Origin: Novosphingobium sp.
Lineage (GTDB): Bacteria; Pseudomonadota; Alphaproteobacteria; Sphingomonadales; Sphingomonadaceae
Assembly: GCF_039595395.1 (NCBI RefSeq)
Contig: NZ_JBCNLP010000006.1
Location: 1,803,001 to 1,867,000, forward strand
Direction: 5' to 3'
DNA: 64,000 nt
Part shown: positions 25,730 through 33,543 of the stretch, one piece after another
Position numbering within the stretch: the first letter of the stretch is position 1
How the letters are laid out: each line of letters starts with the position of its first letter
Notes under the pieces: model-generated
What the model was told of the DNA's origin: nothing
Databases searched by the model: none
Seen by the model: only the letters and a program-made list of their open reading frames with translations
Made by a program: the position numbers and the translations under genes

Positions 25730-25843
25730 CGCTGCGAATTGCCAGAAACACGTGCGCCATGAGTTCCAGATCAGCGACCAAACCTTCAGATGCCTCATGT
25801 AGCCCAACTTTTCCAGATTGCAGCCCCCAAGGTGGCACCAATC

Positions 25844-25859
25844 CCATACCAAAGCATGG
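25844..25859. promoter_or_regulatory. CCATAC-N4-GTATGG palindrome, copy 1 (kinase 1)
   Basis: CCATACCAAAGCATGG between the FDH stop (26011) and the kinase 1 start. Five of the six half-site positions pair. It lies inside a larger, imperfect inverted repeat (AATCCC...GGGATT). Confidence 0.55.
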
Positions 25860-26010
25860 GATTTTGGAGCGGCCCCCCTTGATAGCACCTCCGGCGAGAG
25901 CGATAGCTCAAAGGCGCCATCAGCACTCTGCCAATGGCGCCCCTTTCGATCTGCGGTGGGCGGCAGCCCTTTCAGTACAGGTTCACCAGTGCTGAAAGGT
26001 TACTATGACC

Positions 26011-27168
26011 TCAGCCCACGGCGTAGCTGTGAGCACCGGTCCCGGCATAACCACCGCCGGCTATGATGAGATACTCGTCCCGGATCGGCCGACCATCAAA
26101 CCAACATTCGAGGATCTCTCGGGTACCGGCTGCATAGCGCGCCTGGGCAGACAGGCTCGTTCCCGAGGTATGGGGCGTCATCCCGTTGTGCGGCATACTC
26201 CGCCAGGGGTGATCAGCGGGCGCAGGCTGCGGATACCAAGTATCACCGGCATAGCCGGCAAGGTGCCCGCTCTCGAGCGCCGCCACAAGAGCTTCATGAT
26301 CGATCAGCTTGCCGCGCGCATTGTTCACAATGTACGAACCACGCTTCATACCCGCGAAGAAGTCCGCATCGAACATCGTGTCCGTTGCGGGCGTCAGCGG
26401 CGTATGGATCGAAACCACATCGCAGGCCGCAGCCAGAGCCTGTGCCGAGGGATGATAGGTCAGCGCCAGCTCCTTCTCGACATCAGCAGGCAGGCGATGG
26501 AAGTCGAAATAGTGAAGGCCTACATCGAAGGGCTTCATCCGGCGCAGCACCGCCAGACCGATACGACCGGCTGCGATGACGCCGACCTGCATCCCCTCCA
26601 CGTCATACGAGCGCGAGACGGCCTCCGAGATGTTCCAGCCTCCCGCGCGCACGATGTCGTGCTGGGGGATGTAATCCCGCACCAGGCTCAGGATCATCAT
26701 CACCGTATGCTCAGCCACACTGATGGAATTTGAGAATGTCACCTCGGCAACGGTCAGGCCGTGGTCGGCGGCGGCCTTGAGATCAACGTGATCCGATCCG
26801 ATGCCGGCCGTGATCGCCAGTTTCAGCTTGGGCGCCTTCTCCATGCGCTCACGCGTGATATAGGCAGGCCAGAAGGGCTGAGAGATCACCACATCCGCAT
26901 CGACGAGCTCGCGATCGAGTTGGGAGTCCGGTCCTTCCTTGTCCGAAATAACAACCAAGGTGTGACCGGCGGCCTCCAGGAAGCGCCTCAGGCCCAATTC
27001 GCCCGTCACGTCGCCCAGAAGCTCGCCCGGGGTAAAGTCGATCGCCTTTGGGTTGGGCGCAGTCTGACCGTTGGGATAGGTAGCGATGGTCGGGATGGTG
27101 TCCCGCGCATAGCTGGTCGGATGGCCCGACACCGGATCAGGGTAAAGTACGCATACGATCTTGGCCAT
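26011..27168 (-). CDS. fdh: NAD-dependent formate dehydrogenase
   Basis: 385 residues from ATG 27168 with GGAGATG upstream. It oxidises formate to CO2 with NAD+ in the cytoplasm. Close to the Pseudomonas sp. 101 / methylotroph FDH type: N-terminal CVLYPDPVSGHP, SQPFWPAYIT, TAGIGSDHVD, catalytic Asn147 (SNSIS), Arg285 (NNARGK) and His333 (TPHTSGTS), cofactor loop VIAAGRIG and C-terminal GAHSYAVG. Asp222 in HYFDFHRLP is the NAD-specificity residue; the Arg that normally follows is Phe here. The two reactive cysteines of the Pseudomonas enzyme (145 and 255) are Ser146 and Thr256. It is single, with no formaldehyde genes nearby, and shares an intergenic region and a palindrome with kinase 2. Confidence 0.96.
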   Translation of the reverse strand: MAKIVCVLYPDPVSGHPTSYARDTIPTIATYPNGQTAPNPKAIDFTPGELLGDVTGELGLRRFLEAAGHTLVVISDKEGPDSQLDRELVDADVVISQPFWPAYITRERMEKAPKLKLAITAGIGSDHVDLKAAADHGLTVAEVTFSNSISVAEHTVMMILSLVRDYIPQHDIVRAGGWNISEAVSRSYDVEGMQVGVIAAGRIGLAVLRRMKPFDVGLHYFDFHRLPADVEKELALTYHPSAQALAAACDVVSIHTPLTPATDTMFDADFFAGMKRGSYIVNNARGKLIDHEALVAALESGHLAGYAGDTWYPQPAPADHPWRSMPHNGMTPHTSGTSLSAQARYAAGTREILECWFDGRPIRDEYLIIAGGGYAGTGAHSYAVG

Positions 27169-27576
27169 GTCATCATCTCCATTCGCAAAGAAATTGCGAA
27201 TGGCATTTTTAGGAACGACCGCCACAATCAGCAGACATACGTTGGGATACACAAACCTTTGTATGTGTTATTCAATTTTATGGCAGGTCTATCATTGAAA
27301 CAACGAGCTGGTCGTTGCACATGAATGCCAGGGATGCCCAAATTGGCATGGCCTTCCGCGTGAGCATAGCCCTGTGACCTACCCGAGTGAATGCATACCG
27401 TGGTAGGATGTTCTTGCCCCTATCCGAGCGTCTAGCAGTGTCGCTGTGGGGGGCTAAAAACCTGAAACAGGCTCGTCTGCTTCCTCATGGCCAGAGAGAA
27501 AGGCTCACGCCCCTCATCCCGAGCTGCCTGCGGCAGCCCGGCCAGACTCACGCCTTGAGGCACTCGGATTTTAGCG
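27169..27576. other. Divergent promoter region between FDH and kinase 2
   Basis: 408 bp without a supportable gene. It contains one CCATAC-type palindrome (27393-27408) and, nearer to FDH, an imperfect inverted pair ATACA/TGTAT around 27247-27264 in an AT-rich stretch that is a plausible FDH promoter. Short frames on both strands lack coding character. Confidence 0.5.
27393..27408. promoter_or_regulatory. CCATAC-N4-GTATGG palindrome, copy 2 (FDH / kinase 2)
   Basis: GCATACCGTGGTAGGA, with ATAC and GTA in the conserved positions and a 4-nt spacer. Confidence 0.5.
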
Positions 27577-29427
27577 ATGGCAGGGGAACTGAAACTCTTC
27601 GGTCCTGCGTGGGCCAGCAGCATGATCGCAGCGACCGCTGCTTCCGCTTGCCTCGTAACATGGCGCCTTTACGCCAATGGGCATCCAGCAGCACTCCCCG
27701 CAGCCGTCGCTATCGCAGGTGTGCTGACACCCGGTGTTCTGTTCAACCGCCAATCTGCGCTGCGCAAAGCCAGGGAGGAACTGGCTTCAAGCCGAGCCGA
27801 TCTCCAGATTGTATCAGATTCTGTACCTCAGGTGCTCTGGCAGGGGCTTCCGGACGGAAGGGTAACTTTCATGAACCTGCGTTGGACCGAGATCACCGGT
27901 GCCAGCGTTGAGGAGGGCCTCGCAGATGACGGTTGGGCATGGCAGAACTGGTTTCATCCCGATGATCGCCAGGGCCTTCTCGACGATTGGGCTCGCGCGC
28001 GTATCTCAGGTGAGCGCTTCGACTCCTACCGCCGCCTTCTCCACACTGACGGCACCTATCGATGGCTCCAGGTGACGGCCCGCCCGGTCCGTAACTTCAA
28101 CGGCGAGATCATCCGCTGGTATGGCGTATCCACCGATATCCACGACGAGATGCAGACCAAATTAAGCGTTCGTGCCCTCAACCAGACCCTCGAGCAGCGC
28201 GTCGAGGAGCGCGCTCAGGAGCTGGCCATAAGCGAGCGACGGTATCGGTCCATGTTCGAGCAGTCTCATGTCAGCATGGTTGAGCAAGACATAAACGACC
28301 TCGCCTCGGCATTGGCAGAGCTTAAGGCGCAGCACGGGGATCGGCTCGGAGCACACCTCGAATCCGACCCCGACCTTGTCCGCCACCTGATCAGCCTCAT
28401 CCGTATTATCGATGTCAATCAGGCAGCTGCCCGCCTTTACCGGATCGACAGACAGGCTGTGCTTGCAGGCCGGCGCCCAGGCATCGCTGAAGCGCAGCCC
28501 TTTGCCGAAGTCCTTTTGGCCATCGCAAACAAACGGGCTGACGGATGGCAAAAGATCGTCCCCCTCATCGCGGGGGATGGCGGAGTCATCCATGTAATAT
28601 GCGGTGTGACAGTCATGGATGAAAGGCCTGGTCAGTGCCGCGCCCTTTCCGTCATGATCGATGTGACTGATCGAGAACACACGCGGGAGCTGCTCCTCGA
28701 AGCGCGAGAGGAGCTGTCCCGCGCCAACCGCGCCCTGACGGCGGGGGCGCTGTCTGTCTCTCTGGCCCATGACCTTGGCCAGCCCATCAGCGCGATTGCC
28801 ATGGATGCGGCCATTGGTGGGAGATCGCTGTCTCGCACGCCTCCAGATGTGAGTATGGCTGGGAAAGCCCTCGATCGAGTGGCCTCGAGTGCCCGGCGCG
28901 CGGGTGAACTGCTGCACCGTACCCGCGATCAGTTGGCCAGACGGGATCGAGCGGTGAATGTTATCGATCTCACTGAAATCGTCAGGACCAGCATCTCCCT
29001 GCTGGAGCATGAGGCGCGGCTGCAGGACACCAAGATCGGATTGACCACTGACAGTGAGACGGCCCCTGTCGTTGCGGATCGGATCGAGCTCCAACAGGTC
29101 ATTATCAATCTGTTGCTGAACGCCCTGCAAGCCGACCGCGCTTCGCCTGCCAATGAGCGGCGTGTAGAAGTGCTTATCGTCACATCCGAAAGCGCCATCA
29201 CCCGGACCGAAGTCCAAGACAGCGGCAGTGGATACCCCCAGGAGGACGAGCATCGGCTGTTCGAGCCACTCTATTCGACCAAGCCCGGAAGTATCGGCAT
29301 GGGGCTCGCGATCTGTCGGACGATTATCGAGGGGTTTGGCGGGAAGCTGACAGCCCGAAACAATCCGGATCGAGGCGCGACCTTCACGTTCACCCTCCCC
29401 GCATCCAGCGAACGAACTATGCCCTAG
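27577..29427 (+). CDS. PAS sensor histidine kinase (HPK4 type), kinase 2
   Basis: 616 residues, paralogous to kinase 1 (shared SRADLQ..SDSVPQ.LW..LPDGRV). The N-terminus has only two hydrophobic segments and lacks the first part of kinase 1; no good ribosome site precedes ATG 27577, so the start is uncertain. After the first PAS (ending YGVSTDIHDE) and a coiled linker comes a second PAS-like domain (RLGAHLESDPDLVRHLISLIRIIDVNQAAARLY). The H-box reads SLAHDLGQPI, with Asp after the histidine instead of the usual Glu. The ATPase has NLLLNALQAD, DSGSGY and SIGMGL. The AcuI-like gene follows after 66 nt and is probably co-transcribed. Confidence 0.9.
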   Translation: MAGELKLFGPAWASSMIAATAASACLVTWRLYANGHPAALPAAVAIAGVLTPGVLFNRQSALRKAREELASSRADLQIVSDSVPQVLWQGLPDGRVTFMNLRWTEITGASVEEGLADDGWAWQNWFHPDDRQGLLDDWARARISGERFDSYRRLLHTDGTYRWLQVTARPVRNFNGEIIRWYGVSTDIHDEMQTKLSVRALNQTLEQRVEERAQELAISERRYRSMFEQSHVSMVEQDINDLASALAELKAQHGDRLGAHLESDPDLVRHLISLIRIIDVNQAAARLYRIDRQAVLAGRRPGIAEAQPFAEVLLAIANKRADGWQKIVPLIAGDGGVIHVICGVTVMDERPGQCRALSVMIDVTDREHTRELLLEAREELSRANRALTAGALSVSLAHDLGQPISAIAMDAAIGGRSLSRTPPDVSMAGKALDRVASSARRAGELLHRTRDQLARRDRAVNVIDLTEIVRTSISLLEHEARLQDTKIGLTTDSETAPVVADRIELQQVIINLLLNALQADRASPANERRVEVLIVTSESAITRTEVQDSGSGYPQEDEHRLFEPLYSTKPGSIGMGLAICRTIIEGFGGKLTARNNPDRGATFTFTLPASSERTMP

Positions 29428-29493
29428 GCCTGAATACGCCATTTCACCTTACCCGACCAATGTCATGAAAACGAATGAGAAAGGAAGCCTGAC

Positions 29494-30480
29494 ATGTCAT
29501 TCCAAGCCATCCTCGCCCACAAACTGGAAGATGGAACCGTCGAAGCATCCATCGAGACGCTCGACGAAAGCATTCTGCAAGAGGGCGACGTCACGATCGA
29601 CGTGGAATGGTCCGATGTGAACTATAAGGACGCCATCGCACTCTATACCCCGCAGATCATCCAGACCTCGCCGCTCATCCCTGGAATCGATTTTGCCGGA
29701 ACCGTGTCGGGCTCGAGCGACCCCCGCTTCAGCGTCGGCGACAAGGTCGTCGCAACAGGATGGGCCCTGAGCCAAACTCATCATGGTGGCTTTTCCCAAA
29801 AGGCACGCGTCAAAGGCGACTGGCTGGTCAAGCTGCCGGAGGCGATCAGCACGCGCGACGCGATGGCCATCGGCACCGCCGGCTTCACCGCCATGCTGAG
29901 CGTACTGGCGCTTGAGCATGGCGGCATCACCCCTGAGCGCGGCGCAATTCTGGTTACGGGCGCCTCGGGCGGCGTCGGGTCAGTAGCGGTCGCCATCCTG
30001 GCCAAACTCGGTTACCGGGTTATTGCCTCGACCGGCAAAGCTGACGAGGCCGAGTATCTCACGAATCTGGGCGCCGCCGATATCATCGACCGCGCATCAC
30101 TCTCCGAACCTGCCGCGCCGATTGCGGCAGAGCGCTGGGCTGGTGCCATCGATACGGTGGGCGGCCAGACCTTGGCGAATGTCCTGGCGCAAACCTCTTA
30201 TCGCGGTGTGGTGACAAACTGCGGGTTTGTCGGTGGACGAGAGCTCCCCGGTAGCGTTCTGCCTTTCATCCTGCGCAATGTGACCCTGGCCGGCATTGAC
30301 TCGGTCAATGCCCCGCAACAGGTGCGCGAAGAGGCTTGGGCACGTCTCGCCCGTGATCTCGCCCCCAGCATTCTCGCTTCGACGGTCAGCGAAGTTGGGC
30401 TTGCGGAGGTTCAGGGCGTTGTGGGCAAGATGCTCAAGGGCCTGATCCGTGGGCGAACACTGGTCGACGTCAATCGCTGA
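29494..30480 (+). CDS. AcuI/YhdH-family NADPH-dependent acryloyl-CoA reductase-like oxidoreductase
   Basis: 328 residues, medium-chain dehydrogenase without catalytic zinc. Family marks are WSDVNYKDAIALY at the N-terminus, PGIDFAGTV, WALSQTHHGGFSQKARV, the NADPH loop TGASGGVGSVAVAIL, and NCGFVGGRELPGSVLPFILR, all close to AcuI and YhdH. AcuI reduces toxic acryloyl-CoA to propionyl-CoA; YhdH-like members reduce related reactive enoyl compounds. AAAGGAAG precedes the ATG. Its position behind kinase 2 points to a role in removing electrophiles as part of a stress response; that is inference. Confidence 0.88.
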   Translation: MSFQAILAHKLEDGTVEASIETLDESILQEGDVTIDVEWSDVNYKDAIALYTPQIIQTSPLIPGIDFAGTVSGSSDPRFSVGDKVVATGWALSQTHHGGFSQKARVKGDWLVKLPEAISTRDAMAIGTAGFTAMLSVLALEHGGITPERGAILVTGASGGVGSVAVAILAKLGYRVIASTGKADEAEYLTNLGAADIIDRASLSEPAAPIAAERWAGAIDTVGGQTLANVLAQTSYRGVVTNCGFVGGRELPGSVLPFILRNVTLAGIDSVNAPQQVREEAWARLARDLAPSILASTVSEVGLAEVQGVVGKMLKGLIRGRTLVDVNR

Positions 30481-30516
30481 GGGCTGGCTCAGAACCTGCC
30501 TCAGATGAATAAAGGT

Positions 30517-30565
30517 CCCCGGCACCGAAGACCGCTCAAACGAGCCGAATCTGCGGTTGCCGGGG
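30517..30565. terminator. Bidirectional stem-loop between AcuI-like gene and kinase 3
   Basis: An outer stem CCCCGGCA / TGCCGGGG (8 bp) and an inner pair ACCGC / GCGGT form a long hairpin between two convergent genes. Confidence 0.5.
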
Positions 30566-30627
30566 CCCCAGGCTTACAATTCAAATGAGCAAACGCCGAC
30601 TTCGCCCTGCCAGGCTTGAGGCTCCAG

Positions 30628-32205
30628 TCAGAGTGCGCAGGAGAGCGGGCCTGCGTCCAGAAATGTTGCTGGCAGTGCGAATTGCAGGTTTGCACCGCCA
30701 AGGGCGGAGTCGTTAGAGGCCAAAATGTGACCATCGTGAAATTCAAAAATTGCCTTGCAGTTCGGCAGGCCGAACGTTTGCTGCTGCGAGCTTCTCGCGA
30801 TGCTACGCTTGAAAATATCATCGATTTGGCCAGGTTCAAAACCCTTGCCACTATCGGCAATCATGCAAACGACGCTACCTTCGGCATCCATCATTTCGAT
30901 CTGGATCCGCCGATCCGTACCTCCTGACGCCGCAATCGCTTCAATGGCGTTCAAGAGGATATTCGCAATGGCTTGCTCGATGCGGAATTGGTCGACGCGC
31001 ACCTCATGCGGACTGGTCGAATCCCTCAGTTCGAGGACGATCCTTTGGGACTTGGCCCGGCTCTCGACGATTCGGACCGCTTCATGGACCATATGGGGCA
31101 CGCTCGCCGTGGCGAAGATAGCCTCGCCTGTATCCCCGAACTGCCTCACCCGGTTGATGATGTCTCCAGCCCGCATCGCCTGATTAACGCTTAATTCAAG
31201 GCAAGCACGGGCTGAAGCAATATCAGGGGGTGTTTTCGCCAACCAGCGCAGGCCGGACTGGCCGCCAGTGGCAATTGCCGATATGGGCTGGCTCATTTCA
31301 TGGGCAAACATGTCAAACGCGTCCCCCAAAAAGGAAGTCCGCGACGCGCGCGCATACTGATCGCTTATCCGATGACGCTCGGCCTCGGCCTTGAGGCGCG
31401 GACCGATGTCAATGATGCCGGCCAATGTGCTCCGGCGGCGGCCATCCTGATAGCGGATACAGGTCAAAAGCACATCTCGGGTCACGCCATCGAGCCCAAC
31501 CAACTGAGTTTCCTGTTCCACCTTCTCGCTCAGCAGACCCGCGACCATAATTTTACGATAGCTGTCTGGTCGTTTCTCAAACGCGAAAGCTACTGGGCGG
31601 CCGATCAATTCACTCGCGTTCTTGGCACCGAGTATCTCAACGCACTTGGGATTGACTTCCTCAAAAAAATTCAGTTCCGCAACGCGCTGAACAATCTCGG
31701 GATTCTCAATAAGGATCTTCTCAAAATCAACGCGGTCGTTGATGCCGAGCGAAGCATAGTAGGGCCCAATCTGATCGCTGTTCACACTGCACAGCGCGAT
31801 AGGCATCTCACGAAACATTGCCCGGAACTGCTCACGGACCCGCGCTTCCGACCCATCACCTTCCGCCTTGCGTGAAGCCTCTAGTATGTGGGCCAGTCGA
31901 CCGTCGCTGCCATAGACTGCACTGAGGCGCGCTTCGACCAGCACAGCCTCCGCATCAGAGGTACGCCGCTCGACACAGGCATTCCACACAGCTGGTGCCG
32001 CTCGCTGCGGAAATTGCTGTGGCGGATGGGTCTGCAGAAGGCTGTCGACGCAGGCACCAAGAGCATGAGACCGCTGGTAGCCATAAAGCCTGGTCGCGGC
32101 TTCATTCCATGCAATGATCCGGCCGTCTGCGTCTCGAATTATCATAGCTTCGGATGCGACGTCGAGCATCGCCTCCAACGGGCAGATGTCATCGGGCACG
32201 GACAC
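30628..32205 (-). CDS. PAS histidine kinase-like protein, kinase 3 (degenerate ATP lid)
   Basis: 525 residues, no membrane segment. First PAS: ASEAMIIRDADGRIIAWNEAATRLYGY. Second PAS-like part: DFEKILIENPEIVQRVAELNFFEEVNPKCVEILG, the same type found in the other three kinases. The H-box MFAHEMSQPISAIA keeps the phosphoacceptor histidine. The ATPase has NILLNAIEAI and DSGKGF, but the glycine-rich lid (GxGxGL in the others) is replaced by QQTFGLPNC, and the STKP motif before it is lost. ATP binding may be altered, so it could work as a phosphatase, a heterodimer partner or a sensor only. It is divergent from the HbpS/Kef operon, with two palindromes between them. Confidence 0.87.
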   Translation of the reverse strand: MSVPDDICPLEAMLDVASEAMIIRDADGRIIAWNEAATRLYGYQRSHALGACVDSLLQTHPPQQFPQRAAPAVWNACVERRTSDAEAVLVEARLSAVYGSDGRLAHILEASRKAEGDGSEARVREQFRAMFREMPIALCSVNSDQIGPYYASLGINDRVDFEKILIENPEIVQRVAELNFFEEVNPKCVEILGAKNASELIGRPVAFAFEKRPDSYRKIMVAGLLSEKVEQETQLVGLDGVTRDVLLTCIRYQDGRRRSTLAGIIDIGPRLKAEAERHRISDQYARASRTSFLGDAFDMFAHEMSQPISAIATGGQSGLRWLAKTPPDIASARACLELSVNQAMRAGDIINRVRQFGDTGEAIFATASVPHMVHEAVRIVESRAKSQRIVLELRDSTSPHEVRVDQFRIEQAIANILLNAIEAIAASGGTDRRIQIEMMDAEGSVVCMIADSGKGFEPGQIDDIFKRSIARSSQQQTFGLPNCKAIFEFHDGHILASNDSALGGANLQFALPATFLDAGPLSCAL

Positions 32206-32337
32206 CCCTCCCCCAGCGCATCCTTATCATCGAATCACAATCGCACTTCATCGGCTGCTGAAACCCAATCACGCCCTGCCAGCCCAGCCCCCGCAAACTG
32301 GACGAAGATTATATCGCCTCTGGCAACCAGGTGCGCC

Positions 32338-32353
32338 CCATAACAAGGTATCG
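32338..32353. promoter_or_regulatory. CCATAC-N4-GTATGG palindrome, copy 3 (kinase 3 side)
   Basis: CCATAACAAGGTATCG, spacer CAAG as in copies 7, 8 and 9. Confidence 0.5.
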
Positions 32354-32433
32354 GGTGGTCGAATTCCTTTTTGAAGATGGCTTCCAGGCCCGCGCTTTCC
32401 GGAGCGCCGAGCTCGTCCAGCCAAGCCACCATC

Positions 32434-32449
32434 CCATACTTTGGCGTGG
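32434..32449. promoter_or_regulatory. CCATAC-N4-GTATGG palindrome, copy 4 (HbpS side)
   Basis: CCATACTTTGGCGTGG; read on the minus strand it is CCACGCCAAAGTATGG, with the same CAAA spacer as copy 1. Confidence 0.55.
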
Positions 32450-32525
32450 CATCCCCCTTCCCTAGCATAGTGGCAGGTGAGCCGTGATTTTGTCACGCAT
32501 GTCGCCGATATTTCACAGGTGCTCC

Positions 32526-32948
32526 ATGCCATTGACCTTCAAGACTGCCACCCTTCAGGATGCTCAAGCCATTCTCAGCGCGGCCATTTCTACTGCCGAG
32601 GCCGTGGGTGTTAAGGCGGCCATTGTCATCCTGGATGCCACCGGCGACATCCTGCTTGCTGCCCGTATGGATGGGGCCTGGGCGGGGGCCTTTGATCTCG
32701 CGCTGGCCAAGGCGAATGTCTCACGAGGTTTCGCGGCACCGAGCGGGTACTTTGCGCCATTGGTACAACCCGGAGCCCCTCTTTACGGCGTTGGTTCTGT
32801 CCAGTCCGGCAAATATCTCCCGCTTCCCGGCGGAATGCCTGTCACGTCCCCCGACGGCCTTTTGGGCGCCATTGGCGTGAGCGGCGGCACCCCTGACCAG
32901 GACACGGCAATCGCACAGGCAGGCGCTGCCACCCTCGCAGCCGGATGA
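32526..32948 (+). CDS. HbpS/GlcG-like heme-binding family protein
   Basis: 140 residues from ATG 32526. Matches the GlcG/HbpS fold (Haem_degrading family): LQDAQAILSAAISTAEAVGV, AAIVILDATGDILLAARMDGA, ALAKANVSRGFAAPS, GGMPVTSPDGLLGAIGVSGG, DTAIAQAGAATL. Streptomyces HbpS binds heme and modulates the redox sensor kinase SenS; other members have no fixed role. No signal peptide is seen here. It heads an operon with KefG and KefC (7-nt gap, then a 4-nt overlap) and lies opposite a sensor kinase, an arrangement that would suit an accessory redox-sensing role. Confidence 0.85.
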   Translation: MPLTFKTATLQDAQAILSAAISTAEAVGVKAAIVILDATGDILLAARMDGAWAGAFDLALAKANVSRGFAAPSGYFAPLVQPGAPLYGVGSVQSGKYLPLPGGMPVTSPDGLLGAIGVSGGTPDQDTAIAQAGAATLAAG

Positions 32949-32955
32949 CCGTCCC

Positions 32956-33543
32956 TTGACCGCCAGCGATGTCAATAAGGTCTCGAACACTCTCCCGCTT
33001 GGCCGCAACTGCCTGCTGGTCGTGGCGCATCCTCGCCTTGACCGCAGTGCCGTCAACGCCCCCCTGGTGGAAACGGCCCAAGCGTCTGGCCTCATAGAGA
33101 TCCATGACCTCTATGAGACATACCCTGACTACCAGATCGATATCGCCTCCGAACAGGCACGACTCTTAAGCCACGAGGTGATTGGGCTCCAATTCCCCCT
33201 GTTTTGGTACTCCATCCCGGCCCTCCTGAAAGAATGGTTTGACCTCGTCTGGCTTCACGGCTTTGCCTATGGTGGCACCTCGCCCAAGCTGTCCGGGAAA
33301 AGGCTCTTTTGCGCCGTTTCCACAGGGGGCGATTCAGCCAGCTATGCGCCAGGCGGCCATAATGGCTACTCCGTGGAAGAATTCCTCCGCCCCCTCGAGC
33401 GAACAGCAGCTCTGTGTCGCATGGAATGGCTACCGCCCCACATCCTCCACGATGCTCCGCAATTACGGGGGCCTCGTCTGGCCGAAGCACGCGAAGGATA
33501 TCGAACCTACCTCAATTCCGCGCTGGAGCGGCATCACGCATGA
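32956..33543 (+). CDS. kefG: KefG/KefF-type NAD(P)H oxidoreductase, Kef ancillary protein
   Basis: 195 residues; the only workable start is TTG at 32956. Flavodoxin-like quinone reductase fold: CLLVVAHPRLDRSAVN (FMN-binding strand), HDLYETYPDYQID, LQFPLFWYSIPALLKEWFDLVW and AVSTGGDSASYAPGGHNGYSVEEFLRPL. These are standard marks of KefF/KefG, cytoplasmic partners needed for full activity of the K+/H+ antiporters. Its stop overlaps the ATG of the KefC-like gene, which supports a functional pair. Confidence 0.9.
   Translation: MTASDVNKVSNTLPLGRNCLLVVAHPRLDRSAVNAPLVETAQASGLIEIHDLYETYPDYQIDIASEQARLLSHEVIGLQFPLFWYSIPALLKEWFDLVWLHGFAYGGTSPKLSGKRLFCAVSTGGDSASYAPGGHNGYSVEEFLRPLERTAALCRMEWLPPHILHDAPQLRGPRLAEAREGYRTYLNSALERHHA

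Larger units (their letters stand above)
32206..32525. other. Divergent regulatory region, kinase 3 / HbpS operon
   Basis: 320 bp with no supportable gene, holding two CCATAC-type palindromes (32338-32353 and 32434-32449). The second is 76 nt before the HbpS start; the first is 132 nt before the kinase 3 start. Confidence 0.55.

Noticed and set aside
27247..27264. ATACA/TGTAT inverted pair before FDH as a further copy of the 16-bp palindrome
   Set aside because: Spacing is 8 nt instead of 4 and the outer bases do not match, so it was not counted in the motif set.
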